Source of the DNA: Planctomycetota bacterium
Lineage (GTDB): Bacteria > Planctomycetota > Phycisphaerae > Tepidisphaerales > Tepidisphaeraceae
Length of the DNA: 21,724 nt
Assembly (NCBI GenBank): GCA_023417885.1
Contig: JAEZED010000153.1
Coordinates: 1 to 21,724 of the forward strand
Direction of reading: 5' to 3'
How positions within the stretch are numbered: the first letter of the stretch is position 1; the number at the start of each line of letters is the position of its first letter. A program made the translations under genes and the position numbers. The notes beneath the pieces were generated by a model. That model was not told where the DNA came from and did no database searches. It was given only the letters and a program-made list of their open reading frames with translations. Of this stretch, positions 15,580 to 21,724 are shown piece after piece.

Positions 15580-16578
15580 ATGTCGAGACACGTAGCCATC
15601 GTCGGAGCGACCGGGGCGGTAGGGCAGGAACTGCTGCGCATTCTCGAGGAGCGCAGCTTCCCCGTGGCCTCCCTGCGCCTCCTCGCCAGCGCCCGGAGCG
15701 CGGGGAAGACCTGCACCTTCCGCGGTGAGTCTCTGAAGGTGGAGGAGCTGACGAAGGAGAGCTTCCGGGGCGTGGAGGTGGCGTTCTTCAGCGCCGGCGG
15801 AAGCATCAGCCGGGAGTTCGCCTCCGCCGCGGTGGAGGCCGGCGCGATCGTGATCGACAACACCAGCGCCTTCCGCATGAAGGAGGGGATCCCGCTGGTG
15901 GTGCCTGAGGTGAATCCGGAGGCGATGCGGCGGCACCCCGGCCTGATCGCGAACCCGAATTGCAGCACGATCATCATGAACGTGCCGGTCTGGCCGCTGC
16001 ACGAGCGGTTCAAGGTGAAGCGGATCGTGGTGAGCACCTACCAGGCGGTCAGCGGGGCGGGGCAGCAGGGGCTGCTGGAGCTGGAGGCGCAGCAGAAGGC
16101 CCGGGCCGAGGGGCGTCCGCCGCAGGCGAAGCTCTTTCCGCACCCGATCGTGGACAACCTCTTCTCCCATAACAGCGCGATCGACGAGACGGGCTGCAAC
16201 GAGGAGGAGCGGAAGATGGTGCACGAGACGCGCAAGATCTTCGGCGCGCCCGAGATGGCGATCAGCGCCACGTGCATCCGTGTTCCCGTGCCCCGCGCGC
16301 ACTGCGAGAGCGTGAACCTGGAGTTCGTGCGCCCCGTGACGCCGCAGCAGGTGCGTGAAGTGCTGTCGAACGCCCCGGGCGTGCGGATCGTGGATGAGGC
16401 CGAGCGGAACACCTTCCCGATGCCGATCCTCGCGACGGGCCAGGACGACGTGCTCGTCGGCCGCATTCGCCAGGATGCAAGCGTGCCGGACGGGCGGGGC
16501 ATCGATCTCTTCCTCGCAGGCGACCAGATCCGCAAGGGCGCGGCAACGAACGCGGTGCAGATTGCCGAGCGGTTGTGA
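15580..16578 (+). CDS. asd: Aspartate-semialdehyde dehydrogenase
   Basis: Encodes 332 aa. Reduces aspartyl phosphate to aspartate semialdehyde with NADPH, the branch-point step for lysine/diaminopimelate, threonine and methionine. The nucleotide-binding GATGAVG loop is at residues 9-15; the catalytic cysteine is C128 in NPNCST; the active-site stretch STYQAVSGAG follows at 152-161; the substrate Arg and catalytic His lie in RVPVPRAH (R234, H241). Length and motifs fit the bacterial class, with NSAIDETGCNEEERKM as a typical insert. ATG 15580 (MSRHVAIVGA) starts exactly at the first beta strand; the in-frame upstream ATG at 15535 adds 15 non-conserved residues. A palindrome and a RAYT-like gene follow its stop. 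Confidence 0.96.
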   Translation: MSRHVAIVGATGAVGQELLRILEERSFPVASLRLLASARSAGKTCTFRGESLKVEELTKESFRGVEVAFFSAGGSISREFASAAVEAGAIVIDNTSAFRMKEGIPLVVPEVNPEAMRRHPGLIANPNCSTIIMNVPVWPLHERFKVKRIVVSTYQAVSGAGQQGLLELEAQQKARAEGRPPQAKLFPHPIVDNLFSHNSAIDETGCNEEERKMVHETRKIFGAPEMAISATCIRVPVPRAHCESVNLEFVRPVTPQQVREVLSNAPGVRIVDEAERNTFPMPILATGQDDVLVGRIRQDASVPDGRGIDLFLAGDQIRKGAATNAVQIAERL

Positions 16579-16591
16579 GGTGATATCGATC

Positions 16592-16615
16592 GCCCACGCA
16601 TTGCAATGCGTGGGC
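16592..16615. repeat. Perfect 24-bp palindrome (REP-like), copy 1
   Basis: The half-site gcccacgcattg is followed directly by its complement, with no loop, giving a perfect 24-bp dyad. It starts 14 bp after the asd stop and ends 8 bp before the 3' end of the minus-strand transposase gene. No T-run follows on either strand, so it is not a standard terminator, although the hairpin could protect 3' ends. Confidence 0.92.
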
Positions 16616-16623
16616 ATGGCAAA

Positions 16624-17256
16624 TCACGCTCTCCAACGCCTTGCTTCTTCGATCAGGTCCTCGATTGGGATCTCGAGCAATCCTTGGCGCTTGAGCCATG
16701 ACCAGACGATCGCGCCCTTGCACGCGTGGCGCGGGATGTAGCGAGCGACGGAAAGCTGGTGCGAGCGGTCGCGAATGCCGCGCATCCCGCACCGCTTCCC
16801 CCAGACGCCCCCTTCCCGGACGAGTCCCAAGTCGCTCAGCGCGCGGGCGGCGCGCTTCTTGGCGATGCCGACCAGATGCCGGGCCGAGCGATCGGTCGCG
16901 ACGCCCGCGCGGAGCGGACGATCGATCGGCGCGAACCGCGCGAGCAGATGAAAGTGCACGCGATCGACACACAGATCGACCAGCGCCACGTCATGCCATA
17001 AAAGCGCCTCTCGCATCACGCGCGCCGCGACGGCGCGCGACGGCACATCCAGCAGCACTTTCGATCTCCCCGCGCGCGTCATTCCAACTCGCGACACCTG
17101 CAGCAGCCCTGCATGCTCGCCGGGTGGGGGAGGGTTCCGGTAGTCCCCCTCGCAATGCTCGCGATGATGCCGGGCGCGCCAGCCGCGCGGATCACCGCGC
17201 AGCCAGCTCCCGTACGTGGCCCCGTTGCAATGCCACCACCCGCGCCACGCATTCAT
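16624..17256 (-). CDS. RAYT-like (IS200/TnpA_REP superfamily) HUH transposase
   Basis: Encodes 210 aa. The HUH-type metal site is HFH (H101, H103) in VDRVHFHLLARF, and a candidate nucleophile tyrosine is Y173 in ARYIPRH. The N-terminus HCNGATYGSWLRGDPRGW resembles the (T/A)TYGSWLHGDxRG start of planctomycete-type stand-alone transposases. In the known family such enzymes cut single-stranded DNA at hairpins and spread REP-like palindromes; no accessory tnpB is present. ATG at 17256 is chosen because it lies just before this conserved start; the frame stays open further upstream without similarity. All key residues are intact, and the gene is bounded by palindromes on both sides. Substrate preference for those palindromes is inferred from position. 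Confidence 0.78.
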   Translation of the reverse strand: MNAWRGWWHCNGATYGSWLRGDPRGWRARHHREHCEGDYRNPPPPGEHAGLLQVSRVGMTRAGRSKVLLDVPSRAVAARVMREALLWHDVALVDLCVDRVHFHLLARFAPIDRPLRAGVATDRSARHLVGIAKKRAARALSDLGLVREGGVWGKRCGMRGIRDRSHQLSVARYIPRHACKGAIVWSWLKRQGLLEIPIEDLIEEARRWRA

Positions 17257-17387
17257 GCAGACCACGCTACCGCGCCGGGGTTCCTGCGTCGTATCAGGAC
17301 CAGGGTGGATCGAACCTGATCCTGCTCCGACGACTTCCGCGCATACCGACAATGCTGTCTGAATCGATACGCCACCCGTATGCCATG

Positions 17388-17409
17388 CCCACGCATTGCA
17401 ATGCGTGGG
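17388..17409. repeat. 22-bp palindrome (REP-like), copy 2, inverted relative to copy 1
   Basis: The half-site cccacgcattg is followed by its complement, identical to the inner 22 bp of copy 1. The flanking gccatg (17382-17387) mirrors the catggc that follows copy 1, and the outermost pair is lost by a G change at 17410. It lies 131 bp upstream of the transposase start and about 50 bp before the hisN-type gene. Confidence 0.92.
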
Positions 17410-17460
17410 GCACTCGCACGCCATGCAACACTTCGACACTACGCCGGCTACCCTTCTCCC

Positions 17461-18246
17461 ATGCCCCCTCCCTCCCCGCGCCAAATCCTCGACGTCGCGA
17501 TCAACGCCGCTCATGCTGCCGGACGGCGCACGCTCGCTTACTTCAACACGCGCGGCCTCGCCGTCGAGGACAAGCCGGATGCCACCCCCGTGACCATCGC
17601 CGATCGCGAGGCCGAGCAGGTCTGTCGCGAAGCGATCCTGCGATACTTCCCCTCCCACGCCATCAAGGGAGAGGAAGGGGACGATCACGCCGGCGACGAT
17701 CGCTTCACCTGGATCATCGACCCGATCGACGGCACCAAGAGCTTCATCCACGGCGTCCCCCTCTACGGCACGCTCGTCGCCTGCCTCGTCGATGGCCGTC
17801 CGAGCGTCGGTGTCATCTACCTGCCGGCCCTCGACGACCTCATCGCCGCCGCCGACGGGGAGGGATGTTTCTGGAACGGTCGCCGAACCCGCTGCTCCGA
17901 TGTCGCCCGCATCGAGGATGCCACCATCCTCGCCGGCAGCGTCACGCGCGCCATCGACCGATCCGGCGCCTTTCGCGACCTTGCCGACCGCTGCAAACTC
18001 AACCGCGGCTGGGGTGATGCCTTCGGGTATGCGCTCGTCGCGACCGGCCGCGCGGAGGCCATGCTCGACCCGAAGATCAGCCCGTGGGACTGCGCCGCCA
18101 TGCCCCCCATCTTCCGCGAGGCCGGCGGCTGGGCCGGCAACTGGGACGGCGGCGAGGACATCTACGGCCCCGACTGGGTGGCATGCGCACCGGGCGTGAA
18201 GGCGGAGGTCCTGGAGACCCTCGCCCGTCACGAGACGGGGAGTTGA
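17461..18246 (+). CDS. hisN: Inositol-monophosphatase-family phosphatase, HisN-type histidinol-phosphatase
   Basis: Encodes 261 aa. The Mg-dependent, Li-sensitive phosphatase fold is shown by GEEG near 70-73, the metal motif WIIDPIDGTKSFIHG at about 85-99, and the second motif SPWDCAAMPPIFREAGG near 207-223. The stretch WGDAFGYALVATGRAEAMLDP before the WD motif is typical of the HisN-type histidinol-phosphatases (TIGR02067), which remove phosphate from histidinol phosphate in the penultimate part of histidine synthesis. A broader inositol- or sugar-phosphatase role cannot be excluded without a tree. ATG 17461 is taken because family members begin close to it; the in-frame ATG at 17380 would read through the palindrome. 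No clear ribosome site. The RAYT unit lies directly upstream and may have separated the gene from its original promoter. Confidence 0.82.
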   Translation: MPPPSPRQILDVAINAAHAAGRRTLAYFNTRGLAVEDKPDATPVTIADREAEQVCREAILRYFPSHAIKGEEGDDHAGDDRFTWIIDPIDGTKSFIHGVPLYGTLVACLVDGRPSVGVIYLPALDDLIAAADGEGCFWNGRRTRCSDVARIEDATILAGSVTRAIDRSGAFRDLADRCKLNRGWGDAFGYALVATGRAEAMLDPKISPWDCAAMPPIFREAGGWAGNWDGGEDIYGPDWVACAPGVKAEVLETLARHETGS

Positions 18247-18345
18247 TCACGAAGACCACGCTGGAGTGCTCTGAGCGCGGTGACTCCGGCTATGCGCCTG
18301 AAATCACTGCTCCATCTCTTCGTTCCTTCGTGTCTTCGTGGTTCA
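18245..18345. repeat. Second decayed inverted-repeat element upstream of truA
   Basis: cacgaagac at 18248-18256 is matched by its complement gtcttcgtg at 18332-18340. The right side continues as a wider low-complexity stretch, cttcgttccttcgtgtcttc, ending in gtggttcaa. The 'accacgaagacacgaagg' type is, from memory, another widespread planctomycete intergenic repeat, like the one near 232-409. It occupies most of the 134-bp gap between the hisN-type gene and truA. It begins at the hisN-type stop codon region. Confidence 0.5.
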
Positions 18346-18380
18346 ATCCCCAAAGTCCCAAGCCAGTTCAATACCAAGCC

Positions 18381-19238
18381 TTGCCTGACACGCAGCGATA
18401 CAAGCTCACCCTCGCCTACCGCGGCACGCGCTACCACGGCTGGCAGCGGCAGATCCCCGCCGCCGGCGATGAGTTGCCCACCGTGCAGAACGAGGTGCGG
18501 CTCGCCCTCACGCGCACGCTCGGCCATGACGTGCAGGTCGTCGGCTCCAGCCGCACCGACGCCGGTGTCCACGCGCTCGGCCAGGTCGCTCACTTCGATA
18601 CGATCCGCACTCAGATCGCATCCGAGCGCATCCTGCTCGCCGCCAACGCGAAGCTGCCTGACGACATCCGCATCGACGCGATCGAGCCGGTGCCCGACAC
18701 GTTCGACGCCATCGGCAGCACGGTCGAGAAGGCTTACCGCTACGTCATCCACAACGCGCCGCTCAAGGACATCTTCCGGGCCGACCTCGCCCTGCACATG
18801 CCCAAACCGCTCGACCTCCCCGCCATGCAGGAGGCGGCACGCCACCTTGTCGGGGAGCATGACTTTGCGAGCTTCGTCAAGCCGGGTCACGGGCGAGACA
18901 CGACCGTCCGCACCGTCAGCGAAGCCTCCGTGCGCGCTGAGAACGATGACGTCGTCGTCGAGTTCGCCGGCGGCGGCTTTCTCTGGCACCAGGTGCGGAT
19001 CATGACCGGCACGCTGATCCAGGTCGGCCTCGGCCGGCGCGAGGCGGCGACCATTCCGGAAGTGCTCGCGGCGCGCGACCGCAAGGCATCCGGCCCGACC
19101 GCCCCCGCGCATGGGCTCTATCTTCTGTGGATCCGCTCGCGCGACGAACCTGCGCCCGAGGCCGCGGGCGCCGCCGTCGTCGAGACGACCCCTTCGCGCA
19201 CGCCCGAGACGCTCTCCGTGCGCAAGACACATCCGTGA
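18381..19238 (+). CDS. truA: tRNA pseudouridine synthase A
   Basis: Encodes 285 aa. Converts uridines 38-40 in the anticodon stem-loop of many tRNAs to pseudouridine. The catalytic aspartate is D60 in SSRTDAGVHALGQVAHF, the TruA signature. The N-terminal YKLTLAYRGTRYHGWQRQ, the middle KAYRYVIHN and the C-terminal FLWHQVRIMTGTLIQVGLG all fit. About 35 residues beyond the usual end (PAPEAAGAAVVETTPSRTPETL...) form a non-conserved tail. No ATG is available close to the conserved start, so TTG 18381 (MPDTQRYKLT) is chosen; GTG 18330 would fall inside the upstream repeat and is unlikely. The next gene starts 8 bp after its stop, suggesting co-transcription. Cytoplasmic. Confidence 0.92.
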   Translation: MPDTQRYKLTLAYRGTRYHGWQRQIPAAGDELPTVQNEVRLALTRTLGHDVQVVGSSRTDAGVHALGQVAHFDTIRTQIASERILLAANAKLPDDIRIDAIEPVPDTFDAIGSTVEKAYRYVIHNAPLKDIFRADLALHMPKPLDLPAMQEAARHLVGEHDFASFVKPGHGRDTTVRTVSEASVRAENDDVVVEFAGGGFLWHQVRIMTGTLIQVGLGRREAATIPEVLAARDRKASGPTAPAHGLYLLWIRSRDEPAPEAAGAAVVETTPSRTPETLSVRKTHP

Positions 19239-19246
19239 GACCGAAC

Positions 19247-20434
19247 ATGAAGCATGCCACCGTTGCCAGCCTCCTCGTTCTGATAGCCTTTCTGTTCCCC
19301 GCCCCCGACGCGGCGCGCGCCGGGGACGAAGGGGCGATGAAGACCTGGGACGGCCGCCATCCGATCGACCGTGTCGTCGTCACGATGGTCTACTTCGTCC
19401 CATCCGATCGCGAGCCCCTTCCGGACTGGAAGGAGCGCATCGAGTACTACGCAAAGCGCGTGGAGCAGTTTCACCAGCGCGAGTACCAGGGCCAGTCGCA
19501 GGCCCGCGCCATCGTCCGCGACCGCCCCTTCATCTCGCGCCGCACGACCGCACAGCTGCGCGAGGGGGATGCCAACCGCATCTACTGGCGCACCCTCGAG
19601 GAGGTCGCCGACGGCATCGACTTCCCGCGCGAGCCGGGGAAGACCTTCCGCATCCTCCTCGTGCTCAGCGACATCAACTGGCGGCCGTTGGAGGACTTCT
19701 ACCGCGTCCGCCCGACCGAGGACGGCGGCTTCACGTTTGAAGGGCAGTTCATCAACGGCCTCCACCACCCGGGCTCCGGCGCCGGCGGCGCGCGTGCGGC
19801 ATACCTCGCCGACCGCGGCGCCGGCTGGGGACTCGTGAGCGCCGACGGCTGGCGCGTGCCTTACCGCGGATCCGACTGTGTCGTCTACCACGAAGGCGTC
19901 GGCCACACGATCGGCCTGCCCCACCCGGAGCCGGGCGACGGCAGCGTCATGAGCCTCGGCCAGTACCGCGGCTGGATCAACGAGGCGTGGCTCAACCCCT
20001 CTCAGAAAGAGCGCCTCGGCTGGTCCGCCCCGGACGACACGGCGGCGGGGAACGCAAGCGATCTCTTCACCACCTTCACCGCATTGCCGGAACCGGCAGT
20101 GCCCGCGCCGGACACCGATGTGACTCTCAAGCTGCGCTGGCCTGAAGGTGTGGAGCTGGCATCCCTGGAGGTTTCCATCCAGACCGCGCTCGGCCAGCCC
20201 TGGCGCGCGATCGAAGTGCCCGCGCAGGACCCTGCGCCGGACCGCATCTCGCTCGGCCGCTTCGAGGAAGAGACGCCCGTCAGCTACCGCATCCGCGCCA
20301 AGTCGGCCGACGGGCAGAGCGTCGAACTCTGGGGCTACCTCCAGGTCCGCCGCGACCCCGCGCGACCCGTGCTCCCGGAGCCGGATCTCGTTCCCCCGCA
20401 GGAGAGGCAACCCTTCGCAGAACGCGGCGGGTAA
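19247..20434 (+). CDS. Secreted metzincin-like zinc metalloprotease, uncharacterised
   Basis: Encodes 395 aa. A signal peptide (MKHATVASLLVLIAFLFPAPDAARA, cleavage near residue 25) predicts export. The active-site motif is HEGVGHTIGLPH (H215, E216, H219/220 region to H226), a clear HExxHxxGxxH zinc site, followed by SVMSLGQY with M235 as a possible Met-turn nine residues on, as in metzincins. A C-terminal region from about 275 (TDVTLKLRWPEGVELASLEVSIQTALGQPWRAIEVP...) looks like a beta-sandwich accessory domain. I do not recognise a named peptidase family. ATG 19247 starts 8 bp after truA. A tRNA gene follows convergently after 9 bp. The protease function is inferred from the motif and not from overall similarity. 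Confidence 0.75.
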   Translation: MKHATVASLLVLIAFLFPAPDAARAGDEGAMKTWDGRHPIDRVVVTMVYFVPSDREPLPDWKERIEYYAKRVEQFHQREYQGQSQARAIVRDRPFISRRTTAQLREGDANRIYWRTLEEVADGIDFPREPGKTFRILLVLSDINWRPLEDFYRVRPTEDGGFTFEGQFINGLHHPGSGAGGARAAYLADRGAGWGLVSADGWRVPYRGSDCVVYHEGVGHTIGLPHPEPGDGSVMSLGQYRGWINEAWLNPSQKERLGWSAPDDTAAGNASDLFTTFTALPEPAVPAPDTDVTLKLRWPEGVELASLEVSIQTALGQPWRAIEVPAQDPAPDRISLGRFEEETPVSYRIRAKSADGQSVELWGYLQVRRDPARPVLPEPDLVPPQERQPFAERGG

Positions 20435-20443
20435 CCGACCCAG

Positions 20444-20517
20444 CACACCCGGCAGGACTCGAACCTGCAACCCTCGGTTCCGAAGACCGATGCTCTGTCC
20501 AATTGAGCTACGGGTGC
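20444..20517 (-). tRNA. tRNA-Arg (anticodon TCG)
   Basis: Reading the minus strand from 20517: acceptor gcacccg, TA, D-stem gctc/gagc with loop aattggaca, anticodon stem tcggt/accga with loop CTTCGGA (anticodon TCG, codon CGA), variable loop gggtt, T-stem gcagg/cctgc with loop ttcgagt, and acceptor 3' strand cgggtgt. G is the discriminator and no CCA is encoded. The terminal acceptor pair is G-U. The 5' end lies 9 nt after the stop of the upstream Rnk-like gene on the same strand. Confidence 0.93.
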
Positions 20518-20526
20518 GTCACCGGA

Positions 20527-21045
20527 TCATAGCCCGGCGCGGCTGCCGTTGGTCGGACTGCCCGCGCCGGCGGCCTGGCTCGCGCTGGCGAGGTTGCCGT
20601 TCCCTTCGCCCCTGGCGCGCTCCCGGGCGTGGCGCTCGAGGCGGGCCACCTTCTCCGGCTGGTGGAGCAGCTCCGTCACGACGACGCTCTTGAGCTTCTC
20701 GTCGGCGAACCACTGGACATTGTCGCCGACACAGGCGCCCAGCAGCGCCATCCCCGGCGGGCTGAGCACGGAGACGCGGCCGCGCTCCGGGTCCGCCTCC
20801 TCCGGGTAGACGAGCGTGAAGGTCGCCTTCGTGTTGTTGCGCTCGTCGCGCACGACGAAGCGCGAGTCCATCGTGATCACGTTCTCCGGCACGTCCGTGG
20901 GATGCAGCCCCGGCACGTTGCGCAGCTCGCTCCAGAAGGAGTCGAGCGACGGCGCGAACGTCACCCAGGAGTTGCGCGCCTGGCGGATCGTGTCGATCAA
21001 ACGCTCCTTGTCACGAATCGAAATGGCGGTCTCCGGCATCAGCAT
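20527..21045 (-). CDS. Rnk-like GreA/GreB C-terminal-domain protein, longer paralogue
   Basis: Encodes 172 aa. N-terminal helical part (1-60) and a GreA/GreB C-terminal-like domain: NVITMDSRFVVRDERNNTKATFTLVYPEEAD, RVSVLSPPGMALLGACVGDNVQW. Rnk proteins bind RNA polymerase at the secondary channel without the Gre coiled coil. Unlike its neighbour it has a long, low-complexity, polar tail (about 145-172, ARERARGEGNGNLASASQ...). The start is ATG at 21045 (MLMPET), supported by ggag 7 nt upstream on the minus strand. It is separated from the second Rnk gene by 85 bp on the same strand, and a tRNA-Arg gene follows its stop. Role inferred from domain only. Confidence 0.85.
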   Translation of the reverse strand: MLMPETAISIRDKERLIDTIRQARNSWVTFAPSLDSFWSELRNVPGLHPTDVPENVITMDSRFVVRDERNNTKATFTLVYPEEADPERGRVSVLSPPGMALLGACVGDNVQWFADEKLKSVVVTELLHQPEKVARLERHARERARGEGNGNLASASQAAGAGSPTNGSRAGL

Positions 21046-21130
21046 GGTGTCACTCCGTTGTTGGTCAGGTTTGGTGATCGGACTCGGCCGCACGAAGCGC
21101 CCGCAGGCGCCGCAGCCGTCGCAGGTCGGG

Positions 21131-21562
21131 TCAGAGGTGGGTGTGGCCCCACGCCTCGGGCTGGTAGGGGACTTTCACGATCTTCAGTCGCCGCCGCCCG
21201 CCCGGCGTGTCGAATTCGACGGTGTCGCCGAGCCGCGCGCCCAGCAGCGCCAGGCCCATCGGCGCCAGCACGGAGATCTTCCCCGTCTCGATGTCCGCCT
21301 GCTCGGGGTAGACCAGCGTGTAGACGGCGGTGCCGCCGAGATCCAGGTCGCGCACGCGCACCTGCGTGTTCATCGTGACGACGACGCTGGAGACGTCGGA
21401 GTCGGGGACGACGTTGCTGCGCTCCAGCTCCTGCCGAAGCGCGCGCAGCAGCGCCGGGTTGACGTGCCGGTGCCCCTCGGACTGGAGGATCTCATCCAGC
21501 CGACGGTGGTCCGACTCGGTGATCGCGATCCCGTGATCGCGTGCATCAAGGGTCTGTGTCAT
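21131..21562 (-). CDS. Rnk-like GreA/GreB C-terminal-domain protein (regulator of nucleoside diphosphate kinase type)
   Basis: Encodes 143 aa, close to the usual Rnk length. An N-terminal helical region (DHRRLDEILQSEGHRHVNPALLRALRQEL) is followed by the GreA/GreB C-terminal fold: SSVVVTMNTQVRVRDLDLGGTAVYTLVYPEQADIETGKISVLAPMGLALLGARLGDTVEF, then a basic GGRRRLKIVKV strand. The name comes from E. coli Rnk; the molecular job is binding RNA polymerase. ATG at 21562 is well supported by ggaggtg 8 nt upstream on the minus strand. It is the first gene of a probable rnk-rnk-tRNA transcript. The shared core with the downstream gene (VTM, LVYPE.AD, VL.P.G.ALLGA..GD) shows that they are paralogues. Confidence 0.9.
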   Translation of the reverse strand: MTQTLDARDHGIAITESDHRRLDEILQSEGHRHVNPALLRALRQELERSNVVPDSDVSSVVVTMNTQVRVRDLDLGGTAVYTLVYPEQADIETGKISVLAPMGLALLGARLGDTVEFDTPGGRRRLKIVKVPYQPEAWGHTHL

Positions 21563-21657
21563 GGCTCACGCACCTCCGCCGAAAGACAGGGATTCCGGGC
21601 AGGCGCGGACAAGGGCCGCCGCGCCGTGCCCGCGTGGGCTCGGCGCGTGGACGGCGG

Positions 21658-21676
21658 CCGGGCCAGGCCGGCCCGG
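21658..21676. other. GC-rich hairpin upstream of the Rnk pair
   Basis: Arms ccgggcc (21658-21664) and ggcccgg (21670-21676) form a 7-bp stem with loop aggcc. There is no T-run, and nothing else recognisable lies in 21563-21724. It could be a leader structure or part of a terminator of a gene outside the window, or chance in such GC-rich DNA. Confidence 0.3.
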
Positions 21677-21724
21677 TCGCGCATGATCCGCCTGCGATTG
21701 TCCTGAACGCGACCCGCGCAGCGG

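Larger units (their letters stand above)
16592..17410. mobile_element. RAYT-like unit: HUH transposase gene bounded by two inverted palindromes
   Basis: The unit contains one minus-strand gene and is bounded by palindromic hairpins at 16592-16615 and 17388-17409. The two copies share the same 22-bp dyad, and each carries a catggc/gccatg extension on its inner or outer side such that the second copy reads as the inverted form of the first. No target duplication is visible, as expected for IS200-type enzymes. It sits between asd and a hisN-type gene. The layout matches REP-associated tyrosine transposases (RAYTs) flanked by their REP-like palindromes. Exact ends are inferred from the hairpins. 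Confidence 0.65.

Noticed and set aside
16592..16615. Palindrome after asd as a rho-independent terminator
   Set aside because: No T-run on either strand, the dyad has no loop bases, and an identical copy exists upstream of hisN where a terminator would not be expected.

Overview
The window is very GC-rich bacterial chromosomal DNA with dense housekeeping genes and short intergenic gaps. Several traits point to a planctomycete-like bacterium, possibly of the Phycisphaerae: dispersed inverted-repeat debris of the 'ccacggatgaacac' and 'cacgaagacacgaag' type, a YmdB-family phosphoesterase with an altered metal site, a RAYT-like transposase with the ATYGSW...RGDPRGW N-terminus, sparse Shine-Dalgarno sites and TTG starts. 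This assignment comes from remembered family resemblance, not from a search.

Layout. 1-172: 5' end of a GH3 (NagZ-like) glycosidase, minus strand. 173-424: a repeat-filled spacer holding an inverted repeat around a CTCCCAA heptamer array. 425-2568, minus: YmdB-family metallophosphoesterase and a PLP aminotransferase. 2958-6003, plus: lipoyl synthase (lipA), two small membrane proteins, an AbrB/MazE-like antitoxin with a Doc toxin, and a DUF167 protein. 6093-9674, plus: M48 lipoprotein protease, DEAD-box (DEVD) RNA helicase and a two-domain universal stress protein, closed by a strong hairpin at 9701-9731. 9754-15198, minus: a large M14-type carboxypeptidase-like lipoprotein and a P2A Ca2+-ATPase. 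15302-15538: a doubtful small ORF resembling the start of a Na+/Ca2+ antiporter. 15580-16578, plus: aspartate-semialdehyde dehydrogenase (asd). 16592-17410: a probable mobile unit, a RAYT-like HUH transposase (minus) bounded by two inverted copies of a near-identical palindrome. 17461-20434, plus: HisN-type phosphatase, truA behind a second repeat remnant, and a secreted metzincin-like protein. 20444-21562, minus: two tandem Rnk/GreA-C-terminal paralogues followed after 9 nt by tRNA-Arg(TCG).

How the genes work together. Most are housekeeping: lipoate, lysine/threonine/methionine and histidine biosynthesis, tRNA modification and RNA unwinding. The accessory content is the toxin-antitoxin pair with its own probable promoter and palindrome, the RAYT/palindrome unit between asd and hisN, and the two decayed inverted-repeat remnants. 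The most novel-looking protein is the secreted HExxHxxGxxH protein at 19247-20434, which I cannot place in a named family. No CRISPR array, phage module or multi-gene defence system was seen. Within this window the best candidate for an unusual system is the RAYT with its flanking palindromes.
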